Notes: a model not told the origin generated them from the sequence alone. 64,000 bases of DNA from Thermococcus sp. 21S9 (GCF_012027635.1 NZ_SNUS01000001.1:930001-994000); one strand, 5' to 3'. Numbered from the stretch's first letter, positions 19,093 through 28,902 are shown. Numbers and translations are program-made.

Positions 19093-19412
19093 GGCGGCGG
19101 GCTAGGCCGGGGGGTTCGGCGTCCCCTGTAACCGGAAACCGCCGATATGCCGGGGCCGAAGCCCGGGGGGCGGTTCCCAAAACCGCGCCCCGAAGCCGGG
19201 GTGCAACGATGAGCCCTCGTCCCGGGGGGCCGGCGGTGGGCGAGGTCCGGCTGGAGGGCCGGGCTAACGCCCTTTGCCCGCCGAACTCCGCCAGGCCCGG
19301 AAGGGAGCAGCGGTAGGCGGGACGTTCGGCGCTCCCGGGGTAGCGGGGGTGAGGGAGCCCCGGTGGAGGGGCGCGGCGGAGGGTTCCCACCCCCGGGCGC
19401 GCCCGCCGTCGC
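19093..19412 (+). ncRNA. ffs: Signal recognition particle RNA (7S RNA)
   Basis: This very G+C-rich stretch contains the SRP helix 8 signature at about 19281-19318: CCAGGCCCGGAAGGGAGCAG followed by CGGTAGGC. The 5' GGCGGCGGGC and the 3' GCCCGCCGTC are complementary, as in archaeal 7S RNA where the two ends pair. The length of about 320 bases fits. A TATA box stands upstream and a T-run (AAACTTTT) follows the 3' end. It forms the SRP with SRP19 and SRP54 for co-translational targeting. Ends are good to a few bases. Confidence 0.93.
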
Positions 19413-19455
19413 TAAACTTTTGAACGGTTCTATCCAAATCTTAACGGTGGTTTCG

Positions 19456-20454
19456 ATGCACCCGAAGATAGGTTCCCTTCTCGCGAGGTTTCCCAGGGTC
19501 GAGCTGATAAAGTGGGAGACCCCGATTCAGTACCTCCCGAAGGTCAGCGAAAGGCTCGGGGTTGACGTCTACGTCAAGCGCGACGACTTGACCGGCTTCG
19601 GAATCGGCGGGAACAAGGTTAGGAAGCTTGAGTTCCTCCTCGGCGATGCGATAGCCAGGGGTTGCGACACGGTCATAACAACCGGTGCCGTTCACTCCAA
19701 TCATGCGTTCGTTACCGCTCTCGCTGCAAAAAGCCTCGGGTTGGATGCCGTTCTCGTTCTTCGCGGTAAGGAACAGCTCAAGGGCAACTACCTCCTCGAC
19801 AGGCTCATGGGAATCGAGACGAGGGTCTACAGCGTCGAGAAGACGAGCGAGCTGTGGCCGATTGCTCAAAAGGTCGCCGAAGAGCTGAAAAAGGAGGGCA
19901 GAAAACCCTACCTCATTCCAGCGGGTGGAGCCTCTCCCGTTGGAACGCTCGGTTACGTGAGGGCCGTTGGAGAAATCCACGCCCAGATGAAGAGGCTCGG
20001 CGTTGAGTTCGACTCGGTCGTTGACGCCGTCGGCAGTGGGGGAACTCTGGCGGGCCTGCTCCTTGGCTCGGCCCTCGTGAAGGCCCCATGGAAGGTCGTC
20101 GGTATGGACGTCGGTGGCTTCGTTGAAGGCCTTGGAGAGCGCGTTAAAAGCCTCGCCCTTCAGGCGTCGGAGCTGATGGGCGTTACCGTTGAAGTTCCAG
20201 AGCCAGAAATCCACGACTACGGCTTCGGGGCATATGGAAAGATAGTGAAGGAGGTCGCCGAGCTAATAAGGTTCGTCGGCACGAGCGAGGGGATAATCCT
20301 CGACCCTGTCTACACCGGAAAGGCCTTCTACGGTCTCATGGAGCTGGCCGAGAGGGGAGAACTCGGCGAAACGGTGCTCTTCATCCACACCGGTGGCTTC
20401 CCGGGCGTCTTCCACTACGGCGAAGAGATGCTGGAACTAATCCAAAAGGCTTAA
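19456..20454 (+). CDS. PLP-dependent 1-aminocyclopropane-1-carboxylate deaminase / D-cysteine desulfhydrase family protein
   Basis: The 332-residue fold-type II PLP enzyme has the lysine motif GFGIGGNKVRKLEFLLGDA, the TTGAVHSNHAFVTALAAK substrate-site segment and the glycine-rich phosphate loop DAVGSGGTLAGLLLG. The family includes ACC deaminase and D-cysteine desulfhydrase; in hyperthermophiles the latter type of activity is more plausible, but sequence alone does not decide. I chose ATG 19456, with GGTGG a few bases upstream. A longer frame would extend into the SRP RNA gene and is unlikely to be translated. Confidence 0.87.
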   Translation: MHPKIGSLLARFPRVELIKWETPIQYLPKVSERLGVDVYVKRDDLTGFGIGGNKVRKLEFLLGDAIARGCDTVITTGAVHSNHAFVTALAAKSLGLDAVLVLRGKEQLKGNYLLDRLMGIETRVYSVEKTSELWPIAQKVAEELKKEGRKPYLIPAGGASPVGTLGYVRAVGEIHAQMKRLGVEFDSVVDAVGSGGTLAGLLLGSALVKAPWKVVGMDVGGFVEGLGERVKSLALQASELMGVTVEVPEPEIHDYGFGAYGKIVKEVAELIRFVGTSEGIILDPVYTGKAFYGLMELAERGELGETVLFIHTGGFPGVFHYGEEMLELIQKA

Positions 20455-20488
20455 AGTTCCTCCCTCTTTTTGCCTTTGAGGTGTCAAG

Positions 20489-21394
20489 ATGGCGAGCCTT
20501 GAGGTCGAGCTCTTCGAAATAAGGTTCGAGAACCCGCTCATTCTCGCATCTGGAATCAACGACAAAGTTCCAGAGCAGTGGATTCGAGCGCACGAGGAAG
20601 GTGCCGGAGGAGTCGTTACGAAATCAATCGGAATCGAGCCGAGGAAAGGTTACGACAACCCCACAATCGTCGAGCTTCCTTACGGCTTGATAAACGCGAT
20701 GGGCCTCCCAAACCCCGGCTGGAAGGGCTTCCTTGAGATGGTTGAGGGTTACACCTTCGACTTCCCGCTGATAGTCTCGATTTTCGGCGGAACGCCGGAG
20801 GAGTTCGCCTTCTTAGCCCAAAAGCTGAGCGATGTGGCGGATGCCTTCGAGCTGAACCTCAGCTGCCCCCACGCGAAGGGCTACGGTATGGAAATCGGTC
20901 AGAACCCGGAGAACGTCTACGAGGTTGTGAAGGCCGTCAAGGACGCGACGGACAGGCCGGTTATCGCGAAGCTGACGCCGAACATCGACGACATCACGAA
21001 GCTCGGCTTGGCGGCTGAGAAGGCCGGTGCAGATGCCGTCTCGGCGATAAACACTCTCAAGGCCGTTGCCATTGACATCTACGCGAGGAAACCAGTCCTC
21101 AGCAACCGCGTTGGAGGCTACTCCGGGCCCGGCGTTAAGCCAGTCGCGCTCAGGGCTGTCTATGACCTTGCGAGGGTTCTTGAGGTTCCGGTGGTAGGCA
21201 TCGGCGGAATAACCACGTGGCAGGACGCCGTTGAGTTTCTCCTGGCCGGAGCTTCGGCGCTTCAGATTGGAACGGCGGTCTCACTCAGGGGCTGGAGAGT
21301 ATTCAGGGAAATCAACGAGGGCATCGAAGCCTACCTCGAAAGCGAGGGCTTTTCGAGCGTGGAGGAGATAGTTGGCCTGGCGCTGGAGGAGTAA
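20489..21394 (+). CDS. pyrD: Dihydroorotate dehydrogenase (class 1B type)
   Basis: The 301-residue TIM-barrel flavoprotein matches Pyr[20 protein letters not shown] at the start, [11 protein letters not shown] with the catalytic Cys, KLTPNIDDI, and the FMN-binding [20 protein letters not shown]. It oxidises dihydroorotate to orotate in pyrimidine synthesis. A PyrK electron-transfer partner is not adjacent. ATG 20489 has GAGGTGTC before it. The gene is followed two bases later by queC, probably co-transcribed. Confidence 0.92.
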   Translation: MASLEVELFEIRFENPLILASGINDKVPEQWIRAHEEGAGGVVTKSIGIEPRKGYDNPTIVELPYGLINAMGLPNPGWKGFLEMVEGYTFDFPLIVSIFGGTPEEFAFLAQKLSDVADAFELNLSCPHAKGYGMEIGQNPENVYEVVKAVKDATDRPVIAKLTPNIDDITKLGLAAEKAGADAVSAINTLKAVAIDIYARKPVLSNRVGGYSGPGVKPVALRAVYDLARVLEVPVVGIGGITTWQDAVEFLLAGASALQIGTAVSLRGWRVFREINEGIEAYLESEGFSSVEEIVGLALEE

Positions 21395-21396
21395 TT

Positions 21397-22269
21397 ATGA
21401 AGGAGTGGAAAACGCTCTCGTTGGGCAGAGATTTGAATCCTGAAGAAATAGAAAAAGCCACGGAAGAGGCTCTCAATGAGGCTACAAGTGACATCGAACT
21501 TCCGGAAAACTTTAAGCCTTCAAAATTGGATTTGAGCTGGGTGAGAAAGATGAAGCGCGCGGTGGTGCTGTTTTCCGGTGGACTCGATTCAACGGCCTGC
21601 CTCTACTGGGCGAAGAAGAACTACGACGAGGTCATAATGCTCGTCATCAACTACGGGAGCAACGAGGAGCGCGTTACTAACAAAGTCGCGGAGTTCTTCT
21701 CGAAGGAGCTGAACGTCCCGCTGAAGATAGTTCGCCTTGACTTCCTCGAGGAGTTCTCAAAGCTTTGCGGAACGACGCTCGTCGGCGGGGAGACGCCGAA
21801 GGTAACCGCAGAGGAGCTCGAGGACTTTGAGAGGGCAAAGGAGACGGCCAAAAGCGTCTGGGTTCCGGCTCGTAACGTGGTTTTGATAGCGGTCGCGGCT
21901 TCACTGCTCGATGCTCTCGGCGGAGGGGACATAATCGTCGGCTTCAACGCGGAGGAAGGTGCCACTTTCCCGGACAACACGCCCGAGTTCGTTGAGAAGA
22001 TGAACGAGATGCTAAAGTATGGGACGATGGCCGAGGTGAAAGTCGTTGCCCCGCTCATAAACCTTGACAAAAAAGGTATAGCAAAGCTCCTTAAGGAGCT
22101 CGGCGCGAAGTACGAGTACTCAAACTCCTGCTACATGCCGAAGGGCTTCACAGAGGACGGGAAGCCGATACACTGCGGTGAATGTGAGAGCTGTGTCCGG
22201 AGGCACCGCGGTCTCATCGAGGGCATAGGGGAGGACAGGACCGTTTACGCGGTGGAGCCGAAGATTTGA
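21397..22269 (+). CDS. queC: 7-cyano-7-deazaguanine synthase (QueC)
   Basis: The 290-residue protein has the PP-loop [19 protein letters not shown] (about residues 56-74), the internal [12 protein letters not shown] segment and a C-terminal zinc site made by the Cys in NSCYMPKG plus CGECESC. QueC makes preQ0, the precursor of archaeosine in archaeal tRNA. An N-terminal extension of about 50 residues, [17 protein letters not shown] and beyond, precedes the PP-loop and is longer than in bacterial QueC. It begins two bases after pyrD. Confidence 0.92.
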   Translation: MKEWKTLSLGRDLNPEEIEKATEEALNEATSDIELPENFKPSKLDLSWVRKMKRAVVLFSGGLDSTACLYWAKKNYDEVIMLVINYGSNEERVTNKVAEFFSKELNVPLKIVRLDFLEEFSKLCGTTLVGGETPKVTAEELEDFERAKETAKSVWVPARNVVLIAVAASLLDALGGGDIIVGFNAEEGATFPDNTPEFVEKMNEMLKYGTMAEVKVVAPLINLDKKGIAKLLKELGAKYEYSNSCYMPKGFTEDGKPIHCGECESCVRRHRGLIEGIGEDRTVYAVEPKI

Positions 22270-22300
22270 TGTCCACCTCTGTTCATTTGCCACCGCAAGA

Positions 22301-22308
22301 TTTATAAA
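22301..22308 (+). promoter_or_regulatory. TATA box for the tRNA-Phe / tRNA-Gly pair
   Basis: TTTATAAA lies about 30 bases before the 5' end of tRNA-Phe. The second tRNA follows after 8 bases, so both are probably made from this promoter. Confidence 0.65.
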
Positions 22309-22336
22309 TCTCTTCCTTGCCCTTATCTTTGGGCGT

Positions 22337-22413
22337 GGGGCGGTAGCTCAGCCTGGGAGAGCGCCGGACTGAAGATCCGGGTGTCGGGGGTTCAAATCCC
22401 CCTCGCCCCACCA
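22337..22413 (+). tRNA. tRNA-Phe (anticodon GAA), CCA encoded
   Basis: A full cloverleaf can be drawn. The acceptor GGGGCGG pairs with TCGCCCC (last pair G-U), the anticodon loop CTGAAGA gives GAA, the T-loop is GGGGGTTCAAATCCCCC, and the discriminator A is followed by an encoded CCA. No intron is seen. Confidence 0.95.
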
Positions 22414-22421
22414 CTTTCTGT

Positions 22422-22499
22422 GCGGTGGTAGTCTAGCCTGGTCTAGGACACCGGCCTTCCAAGCCGGTGACCCGGGTTCAAATCCCGGCCACCGCACCA
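22422..22499 (+). tRNA. tRNA-Gly (anticodon TCC), CCA encoded
   Basis: The acceptor GCGGTGG pairs with CCACCGC. The anticodon stem CCGGC/GCCGG encloses CTTCCAA, giving anticodon TCC. The T-arm is CCGGGTTCAAATCCCGG and CCA is encoded. Its 3' end abuts an integrase N-terminal fragment, so this gene appears to have served as an attachment site. Confidence 0.95.
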
Positions 22500-22707
22500 C
22501 AATCTGCTTTTGGAGCTTTGAGATAGCGTCTTCTTGTGAGACAATTGCCGCGAGAATCATGTTCACCACCTGCGACAAGTTGTAGCCTCTACTGCGAACT
22601 TCCCCGACCAAACCCTCGTACAAGTAAAGGTGAACCCGTTTCTTACGCCAGTAATCAGCCGAATCTCGTTTGAGGGCCTCGCTTTTCCCGTGGGCTTTTT
22701 GTCCCAA
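22500..22707 (-). pseudogene. Integrase N-terminal fragment, int(N), of an SSV-type element
   Basis: A leftward frame starts at TTG 22707 (GGGGTGGG upstream) and encodes about 69 residues, beginning GQKAHGKSEALKRDSADYWR and containing a basic, helical segment. The frame then reads straight into the antisense of the tRNA-Gly gene, giving WPGFEPGSP. SSV-type archaeal integrases carry the tRNA-derived attachment site inside their own gene, with PPGFEPG in the SSV1 protein, and are split by integration. This fragment has the place, orientation and reading frame expected of int(N). No C-terminal half or second att copy is seen in the window, so it is a remnant of a lost or decayed element. A TTG start is uncertain. 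Confidence 0.6.
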
Positions 22708-23340
22708 AATGACCCACCCCCAAAAAGGGCTACTCGAGCAGAAATCTACTCAACGAACAGCATTTCAAAGAGAATCACGAACTTTGATGAAACTTTGCCC
22801 ACAGCCGTTAAGAAAGGCTGGCGAAAAGAGCGCCCTTTCTCCCCAAAGGGCAAAAAGTCAGCAGTGCACTACCCAAGGGCAATTCACAGGGGGTTTAGTA
22901 CTAAAATCAAACTCTCTGATTAGTTTCAACTTCATATCGGCGCCCTTCGGGCGCCTTCTCCAAGTGAAACACTCACAGATGGAGCAAATCCAGTAGAAAC
23001 CCCCTAAAACTTGCATTTTAAAAAATGCACTTAACCTTCCGCCAGCGCTGAAGCTTTTGGAAAAAGCTTCACCAAAAGTTAGTAGCTCCTCGTTGAGGAC
23101 CCCAATAAAATCGATTTTACTCACAAAATCGCTCTTTCCAACTGGAGACCACAAAAACAGCACCCTACAGGAGGGTTTGCCCTCTTCTTGACGCTCTTCG
23201 GGCGTCGATTTTAAATGTAAACCCATAACCAAGGGGCAATTTGAAAAGTTCTCACTCTCAAAGTGGCCATTCAATAAGAAAATCACTCAAAATAGCTTTC
23301 CAGAAGGAGCTACCAACTTTGATGAAACTTTGCCCGGCAA
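22708..23340. repeat. Non-coding repeat mosaic A between tRNA-Gly and tRNA-Lys
   Basis: About 630 bases with no convincing gene. They are built from short words that recur in both orientations, including AAGCTTTTGG/AAAAAGCTTC, CCTTCGGGCGCCTTCTC and ACTTTGATGAAACTTTGCC; the last occurs twice here, at about 22780 and 23318. The same words recur in the region at 54940-55915. Exact shared copies include 22772-22798, which is the reverse complement of 55118-55144 (27 bases), and 22944-22960, which equals 55583-55599. Open frames across this stretch lack ribosome binding sites and codon bias. Confidence 0.65.
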
Positions 23341-23348
23341 GGTTTCTA

Positions 23349-23426
23349 TGGCGGGCCGGGCGGGATTCGAACCCGCGGCCACGGGGTTAAAAGCCCCGCG
23401 CTCTAACCAGGCTGAGCTACCGGCCC
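23349..23426 (-). tRNA. tRNA-Lys (anticodon TTT), CCA encoded
   Basis: Read leftwards, the acceptor GGGCCGG pairs with CCGGCCC, the anticodon stem GGGGC/CCCCG region encloses TTTTAA giving anticodon TTT, and the T-arm is GCGGGTTCGAATCCCGC. Discriminator G is followed by CCA. A TATA sequence CTTATAAG at 23453-23460 lies the right distance upstream on the minus strand. Confidence 0.94.
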
Positions 23427-23492
23427 ATCCCGACGGGATAACAGGGGGAGCCCTTATAAGCTTTGCTCCTTACCCATTTCTGCCCACCAACC

Positions 23493-23500
23493 GTTATAAG
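23493..23500 (+). promoter_or_regulatory. TATA box for the radical SAM gene
   Basis: GTTATAAG lies 42 bases before ATG 23535, next to the divergent tRNA-Lys promoter at 23453-23460. Transcription from near 23523 would leave a short leader with AGGTGT as ribosome binding site. Confidence 0.5.
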
Positions 23501-23534
23501 CGGTTCCGTTTAACCCCTCCCTTAGGTGTCGAAT

Positions 23535-24659
23535 ATGGAGGACCACCACCTTTTCGATTTGTCGGACTACAAGGTTCTTATCCCCAAGAAGCCGGACATC
23601 CACTACCTCTACATAGAGATAACCAACCGCTGTAACCTTCGCTGTGAGATGTGCTTCAAGCAGTACTGGGACGACCCCGAGGGCGACATGGATTGGGAGC
23701 TGTTCCTCAAGATTCTCGATGACGCCGAAGAGCTTCCAGAGCTGGAGATGGTTTACTTCGGTGGAATCGGCGAACCGACCGTTCACCCGCGCTTCATGGA
23801 CATGGCGAGGGAAGTTAAGAAGCGCGGTTTTGCCCTTGGAATAAGCACCAACGGATTCCTTCTCACCGACAGGCGCATCGAAGAACTTGTAAAGCTCGGT
23901 CTCGACCTCATATACTTCTCCATTGACTCCGTGCCGACTCAGCCGGTTGACATCGGCCACATAAAGCCCGACTACACCAGCTCGCGCATAAGGAAGATTC
24001 AGGAGGTAAAGAAGAGGCTCGGAAGCGACGTTCCCCACATCGGCGTCGAGGTGGTTGCAACCAAGGAGAACTACAAGGAACTGCCGGAGATAGCGCACTA
24101 CGTTGGTTCTCTCGGCGTTGACACTTTGCTCATCTCGAACCTGATTCCAATCACCAAGGAGCACGCGGAGCTGATAGTCTACGACGGTTCCGTTGACATG
24201 AAGCCCATCGTGGACAAGCTTGAGGCGATTTACCACGGCTACCTTCACAAGATAGCGGAGTTCTCCCTGAGAACAGAGAGAAAGTGCGAGTTCGTTGACA
24301 AGAAGGTGGCGGTCGTTAGGTGGGACGGCGAAGTTGCTCCCTGCTACCGCTTCCTGCACACCTACCCCGAGATAGTCCTCGGCAGGGAGAAGAAGGTCTA
24401 CGCGCACTCCTTTGGCAACGTCCGCGAGAAGAGCCTGGCGGAGATATGGACGAGCAGGGAATACAGCTGGTTCCGCTACGTTGTCAAGAACTCCCTCTAC
24501 CCGAGCTGTACCGACTGCCCGCTGAACGAGTCCTGCTCCTTTGTGCAGGATACGAACTACGACTGCTGGGGCAACACGCCGAGCTGTGCCGACTGCCTGT
24601 GGTCGAGGCGCATAGTTCTCTGCCCGATTCCGGAGAAGGGCATGAAGGGCTTCTGGTAG
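23535..24659 (+). CDS. Radical SAM protein, probable cofactor-modifying partner of tungsten aldehyde oxidoreductase
   Basis: The 374-residue protein has the radical SAM motif CNLRCEMC (Cys-x3-Cys-x2-Cys) near residue 37 and the GGIGEPTVHPRF SAM-binding segment. A C-terminal SPASM-like cysteine-rich region (CTDCPLNESC, CWGNTPSCADC) could bind further Fe-S clusters. It lies immediately before aor. In Thermococcales a radical SAM protein next to aldehyde:ferredoxin oxidoreductase is annotated as a cofactor-modifying protein; that role is from context. ATG 23535 is chosen over GTG 23526 because AGGTGT precedes it at normal spacing. Confidence 0.83.
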   Translation: MEDHHLFDLSDYKVLIPKKPDIHYLYIEITNRCNLRCEMCFKQYWDDPEGDMDWELFLKILDDAEELPELEMVYFGGIGEPTVHPRFMDMAREVKKRGFALGISTNGFLLTDRRIEELVKLGLDLIYFSIDSVPTQPVDIGHIKPDYTSSRIRKIQEVKKRLGSDVPHIGVEVVATKENYKELPEIAHYVGSLGVDTLLISNLIPITKEHAELIVYDGSVDMKPIVDKLEAIYHGYLHKIAEFSLRTERKCEFVDKKVAVVRWDGEVAPCYRFLHTYPEIVLGREKKVYAHSFGNVREKSLAEIWTSREYSWFRYVVKNSLYPSCTDCPLNESCSFVQDTNYDCWGNTPSCADCLWSRRIVLCPIPEKGMKGFW

Positions 24660-24770
24660 TTAAACAGATGTGCTTTCAATGTTCATTCTTGTTCCCTTTT
24701 TTTGCTTTCGTCAAGTTTATTAGCATCAATGTACAAAAATGATTCGCACAACAGCTGGAGGCATCGAAGT

Positions 24771-26588
24771 ATGTACGCCTACTGGGGTAAGATTCTGAGA
24801 GTGAACCTTACGGACGGTTCAATAAAGGAAGAGCACTTCGACGAGAAGTTTGCCAAGAAGTGGCTTGGCACGAGGGGATTCGGCATATACTACCTCCTCA
24901 AGGAGATGGACCCGACCGTTGACCCGCTGAGTCCGGAGAACAAGATGATTTTTGCCACCGGTCCGCTGACCGGAACCACCGCTCCAACGGGCGGAAGGTA
25001 CATGGTGATAACCAAGAGCCCGCTGACCGGCTACATTGCAATGGCAAACTCCGGTGGCTTCTTCGGAGCGGAGCTCAAGTTCGCGGGCTGGGACGCGATA
25101 ATAGTCGAGGGCGCTTCAGACCACCCGGTTTATCTGTACATAAACGACGAGAGCGTTGAGCTTAGGGACGCGAGCCACCTCTGGGGCAAGACCTCAACCG
25201 AGACCGAGGAGGCCCTCAAGGAGGAGATAGGGGACAAGCGCATAAGGGTTGCACTCATCGGACCCGCTGGTGAGAACCTCGTCCGCTTCGCGGCCATTAT
25301 GAACGACGAGCACCGCGCCGCGGGTAGGGGCGGTGTTGGAGCGGTTATGGGAAGCAAGAAGCTTAAAGCGATAGTGGTCAGAGGCCACAAGCGCGTTGAA
25401 GTTGCAGACAGGGCGAAGTTCACATCGGTAGTCAAGGAGAAGACCGACAAGCTCAGGAACGACCCGACTGCCGGCGGTGGACTTCCCAAGTACGGAACGG
25501 CAGTTCTCGTTAACATAATCAACCAGAACGGCCTTTACCCAACGAGGAACTTCCAGTACAGCCAGTTCGAGTACGCGGAGGAGCAGAGCGGTGAAGCTAT
25601 GGCCGCCAAGTACCTCGTCAGGAACAAGCCCTGTTACGCCTGTCCAATTGGATGTGGAAGGGTTAACCGGCTTCCAACGCTCGGCATCACCGAGGGACCG
25701 GAGTACGAGAGCATCTGGGCTTTGGGAGCTCACAACGGCATAAACGACCTCGCGAGCATCATCGAGGCCAACCACCTCGCCGATGAGTACGGTATGGACA
25801 CCATAAGCCTCGGTGGAACTTTGGCAACTGCCATGGAGCTCTACGAGAAGGGTCTGCTCAAGCAGGAGGACCTCGGCGAGGACGCTCCGCCCTTCAGGTG
25901 GGGCAACACCGAAGTGCTCCACTACTACATCGAGAAGATTGCCAAGCGCGAGGGCTTCGGTGACAAGCTTGCTGAAGGTGGCTACCGCCTGGCCGAGATG
26001 TACAACGGCGTCGAGTACTTCATGGGCGTCAAGAAGCAGGAGCTTCCAGCCTACGACCCGCGTGGAGCTGAGGGTCACGGCCTCGGTTACGCCACCAACA
26101 ACCGCGGTGGCTGTCACATCAAGCAGTACATGATTAGCCCCGAGATTCTCGGCTACCCATACAAGATGGACCCGCACGACATAAGCGACGAGAAGGTCAA
26201 GATGGTCATCACGTTCCAGGACCTCACGGCGCTCATCGACGCCGCTGGACTGTGTGTCTTCACGACCTTCGGTCTCGGTGCCGACGACTACCGCGACATG
26301 CTGAACGCGGCCCTCGGCTGGGACCTCTCGACCGAGGAGTACATGAAGATAGGCGAGCGCATCTGGAACGCCGAGAGGCTCTTCAACCTCCGCGCCGGTC
26401 TCGACCCGCTCAAGGAGGATACCCTGCCGAAGAGGCTCCTCGAGGAACCTGTCAAGAATGGACCGAACAAGGGCCACGTCGTCAGGCTCCACCTCATGCT
26501 TCCAAGGTACTACAAGTTCCGTGGTTGGACCGAGGACGGCAAGATACCAGAGGAGAAACTCAAGGAGCTCGGATTGGAAGGGTTGTAA
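24771..26588 (+). CDS. aor: Tungsten-containing aldehyde:ferredoxin oxidoreductase
   Basis: The 605-residue product matches the AOR family at exactly the length usual for the Pyrococcus enzyme. The N-terminal MYAYWGKILRVNLTDGSI, the pterin-binding NDEHRAAGRGGVGAVMGSKK, and cysteines for the 4Fe-4S cluster (CYACPIGCGR and CVFTTFG) are all present. AOR oxidises aldehydes from amino acid fermentation to acids, reducing ferredoxin, using a tungsten bis-pterin cofactor. ATG 24771 has GGAGG upstream. A longer frame from 24702 is disfavoured. The radical SAM gene upstream is the likely functional partner. Confidence 0.95.
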   Translation: MYAYWGKILRVNLTDGSIKEEHFDEKFAKKWLGTRGFGIYYLLKEMDPTVDPLSPENKMIFATGPLTGTTAPTGGRYMVITKSPLTGYIAMANSGGFFGAELKFAGWDAIIVEGASDHPVYLYINDESVELRDASHLWGKTSTETEEALKEEIGDKRIRVALIGPAGENLVRFAAIMNDEHRAAGRGGVGAVMGSKKLKAIVVRGHKRVEVADRAKFTSVVKEKTDKLRNDPTAGGGLPKYGTAVLVNIINQNGLYPTRNFQYSQFEYAEEQSGEAMAAKYLVRNKPCYACPIGCGRVNRLPTLGITEGPEYESIWALGAHNGINDLASIIEANHLADEYGMDTISLGGTLATAMELYEKGLLKQEDLGEDAPPFRWGNTEVLHYYIEKIAKREGFGDKLAEGGYRLAEMYNGVEYFMGVKKQELPAYDPRGAEGHGLGYATNNRGGCHIKQYMISPEILGYPYKMDPHDISDEKVKMVITFQDLTALIDAAGLCVFTTFGLGADDYRDMLNAALGWDLSTEEYMKIGERIWNAERLFNLRAGLDPLKEDTLPKRLLEEPVKNGPNKGHVVRLHLMLPRYYKFRGWTEDGKIPEEKLKELGLEGL

Positions 26589-26791
26589 TTTTTTCAACCT
26601 GTTACATATTCTTTTTTATCTTGATTACTATGCACGTCTGCGTGTTGTTTCTTTTGGCGTGAATCTGAGTTGATTTTGTAGAATATTCATCGGTTATACC
26701 GTGCATTTTGTTATGCGTTTTTGGGATAGTGTGCCAAATACATGTACATTGAGCCAATGTACTGATACGAAAAGTATATTGTTGCGCAAAG

Positions 26792-26798
26792 TTTTTAA
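26792..26798 (+). promoter_or_regulatory. Likely TATA box for the subtilisin gene
   Basis: TTTTTAA in a 274-base A+T-rich gap lies about 70 bases before ATG 26863. A GGAGGTG ribosome binding site (26850-26856) precedes the start codon. I see no gene in the gap. Confidence 0.35.
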
Positions 26799-26862
26799 CC
26801 AAAGACCATACAATGTCTAAGATGCCCATATGGGGGGCATGCTGTACATGGAGGTGTAGCGT

Positions 26863-28902
26863 ATGAAGGAGGCAAAGGCACTCCTGTTGGCAATATTGAT
26901 TGTAGGTATGACCTTTGGTTTCGCAGCGGCTGCCTCTGTCGGCGGTCATGCCAACGTTGCGACCCATGGTCCGAAGAACTACGGACTGCTCACGCCAAAG
27001 CTGTTCCAGAAAGTCCAGGGAATGAACCCGAACACTGAGATAAGCACAATCATAATGTTCAACAGCCAGGCAGATAAGAATAAGGCGATGCCGATACTCA
27101 AGTTCCTTGGTGCCAAGATAAAGTACGACTACCACGCCATCCCGGCCGTGGCCGTTAAGATTCCGGTCAAGTACCTTCTCGTCCTTGCCGGCCTCTCAGA
27201 CGCCGGTGTTATCAACGGACTCGATGTTCAGGGAATCCAGTTCATCCAGGACGACTACAAGGTCCAGGTTCAGGTCGACCTTGAGGGCCTTGACGAGTCA
27301 ACCGCCCAGATTTCCGCGCCCGAGGTCTGGAACGTCGGTTACGATGGAAGTGGCGTTGTTGTCGCCGTTATCGATACCGGTATAGACGGTTCCCACCCGG
27401 ACCTCCAGGGCAAGGTCATCGGCTGGAAGGACTTCGTGAACAACAAGACCACCCCCTACGATGACAACGGTCACGGAACCCACGTCGCCGGAATCATAGC
27501 CAGCACCGGTGCCGCCAGCAACGGCCAGTACAAGGGTGTTGCTCCCGGCGCCAAGCTCGTCGGCGTTAAGGTCCTTGGTGCCGACGGTAGCGGTTCAATC
27601 TCGACCATCATAGCCGGTGTTGACTGGGTCATCCAGCACAAGGACGAGTACAACATAAGCGTCATCAACCTCTCGCTCGGCTCAAGCCAGAGCTCCGACG
27701 GAACCGACGCCCTCAGCCAGGAAGTTGACAAGGCCTGGGAGGCCGGAATAGTCGTCTGTGTTGCCGCTGGAAACAGCGGACCGGACACCTACACCATAGG
27801 CTCACCCGCCGCCGCCCCGGACGTCATCACCGTCGGTGCCGTTGACAAGAACGACGTCATCACCAGCTTCTCCAGCAGGGGCCCGACCGCGGACGGCAGG
27901 CTCAAGCCCGAGGTTGTCGCTCCAGGTAACTGGATTATCTCCGACAGGGCCGCTGGCACTCAGCTCACCGACCAGCTCGTTGGCCAGTACTACGTCGCCG
28001 CCCCCGGAACTTCAATGGCCACCCCGCACGTCAGCGGTGCCGTTGCCCTCCTCAGGGAGGCTCACCCCGACTGGACCCCGGACAAGATTAAGCACGTCCT
28101 CGAGATAACCGCCGACGTCGTCAACGCGAGCGCCATCGCTGGAATCGCCTACGGTGCGGGCAGGATAAACGTCTACGAGGCCCTCAAGTACGACCAGGAC
28201 TCCAAGGTTGTCATCACCGGTTACCTCGCCGACAAGCAGAACGTCACCAAGGAGGTTACCGTTAGCAGTGGAACCACCAGGATAGCGGCGCTCCTCACCT
28301 GGGACAACCCGCAGGCCGACCTCGACCTCTACATGTACGACCCGAACGGCCAGCTCGTTGACTACTCCAACACCGGCTACTACGGCTTCGAGAAGGTTGC
28401 CTACAGGAACCCCACTCCGGGAACCTGGTACTTCCTTATCGTGAGCTACTCGGGTAGCGCCAACTACAACCTTGAGATACTCGACGAGGGCGGAACCGTC
28501 AGCGAGGGCACTACCACCACCCCGAGCGAGCCGAGCACCCCGAGCACTCCGACCAACGAGACCAACACCACCCAGCCCGCTCCGGCCCCGACCCCGACCG
28601 TCGTCGTTAAGAACTTCACCGGAAGCGTCAGCTACCACGACTACGTCGTTGACACCGTTACCGTCGACAGCGGTGCCACCAAGATTGAGGGCTACCTCTA
28701 CGGAAACAGCTACGACGACCTCGACCTCTACCTCTACGACCCCAACCAGAACCTCGTCACCAGCTCGACCTCATCCGGCTCGAACGAGTACGTGAGCTAC
28801 GACAACCCGCAGGCAGGAACCTGGTACTTCGTGGTCTACGCCTACGACACCTACTACTGGTCCGCCAACTACTTCCTGCAGGTAAAGATATACTACGGAT
28901 GA
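26863..28902 (+). CDS. Secreted subtilisin-like serine protease (Tk-SP type)
   Basis: The 679-residue preproprotein has a signal peptide ([20 protein letters not shown], cleavage after AAAA), a propeptide of about 110 residues, and a subtilisin domain with Asp171 (VIDTGID), His204 (NGHGTHVAG) and Ser384 ([14 protein letters not shown]). Two C-terminal pre-peptidase-type beta domains, about 465-545 and 590-679, share [15 protein letters not shown] and [10 protein letters not shown]. They are joined by a Thr/Pro/Ser-rich linker. This layout matches the hyperstable Tk-SP protease of Thermococcus kodakarensis. It degrades extracellular protein for peptide fermentation. A membrane-anchored toroid protein follows. 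Confidence 0.93.
   Translation: MKEAKALLLAILIVGMTFGFAAAASVGGHANVATHGPKNYGLLTPKLFQKVQGMNPNTEISTIIMFNSQADKNKAMPILKFLGAKIKYDYHAIPAVAVKIPVKYLLVLAGLSDAGVINGLDVQGIQFIQDDYKVQVQVDLEGLDESTAQISAPEVWNVGYDGSGVVVAVIDTGIDGSHPDLQGKVIGWKDFVNNKTTPYDDNGHGTHVAGIIASTGAASNGQYKGVAPGAKLVGVKVLGADGSGSISTIIAGVDWVIQHKDEYNISVINLSLGSSQSSDGTDALSQEVDKAWEAGIVVCVAAGNSGPDTYTIGSPAAAPDVITVGAVDKNDVITSFSSRGPTADGRLKPEVVAPGNWIISDRAAGTQLTDQLVGQYYVAAPGTSMATPHVSGAVALLREAHPDWTPDKIKHVLEITADVVNASAIAGIAYGAGRINVYEALKYDQDSKVVITGYLADKQNVTKEVTVSSGTTRIAALLTWDNPQADLDLYMYDPNGQLVDYSNTGYYGFEKVAYRNPTPGTWYFLIVSYSGSANYNLEILDEGGTVSEGTTTTPSEPSTPSTPTNETNTTQPAPAPTPTVVVKNFTGSVSYHDYVVDTVTVDSGATKIEGYLYGNSYDDLDLYLYDPNQNLVTSSTSSGSNEYVSYDNPQAGTWYFVVYAYDTYYWSANYFLQVKIYYG

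Noticed and set aside
19085-19390. Open frame antisense to the SRP RNA
   Set aside because: The G+C-rich stretch is explained fully by the 7S RNA; the frame is a by-product of high G+C.
22858-23286. A 142-codon leftward open frame between tRNA-Gly and tRNA-Lys
   Set aside because: It is made of the repeat words of the mosaic, has no ribosome binding site, and its composition is not that of a coding gene.
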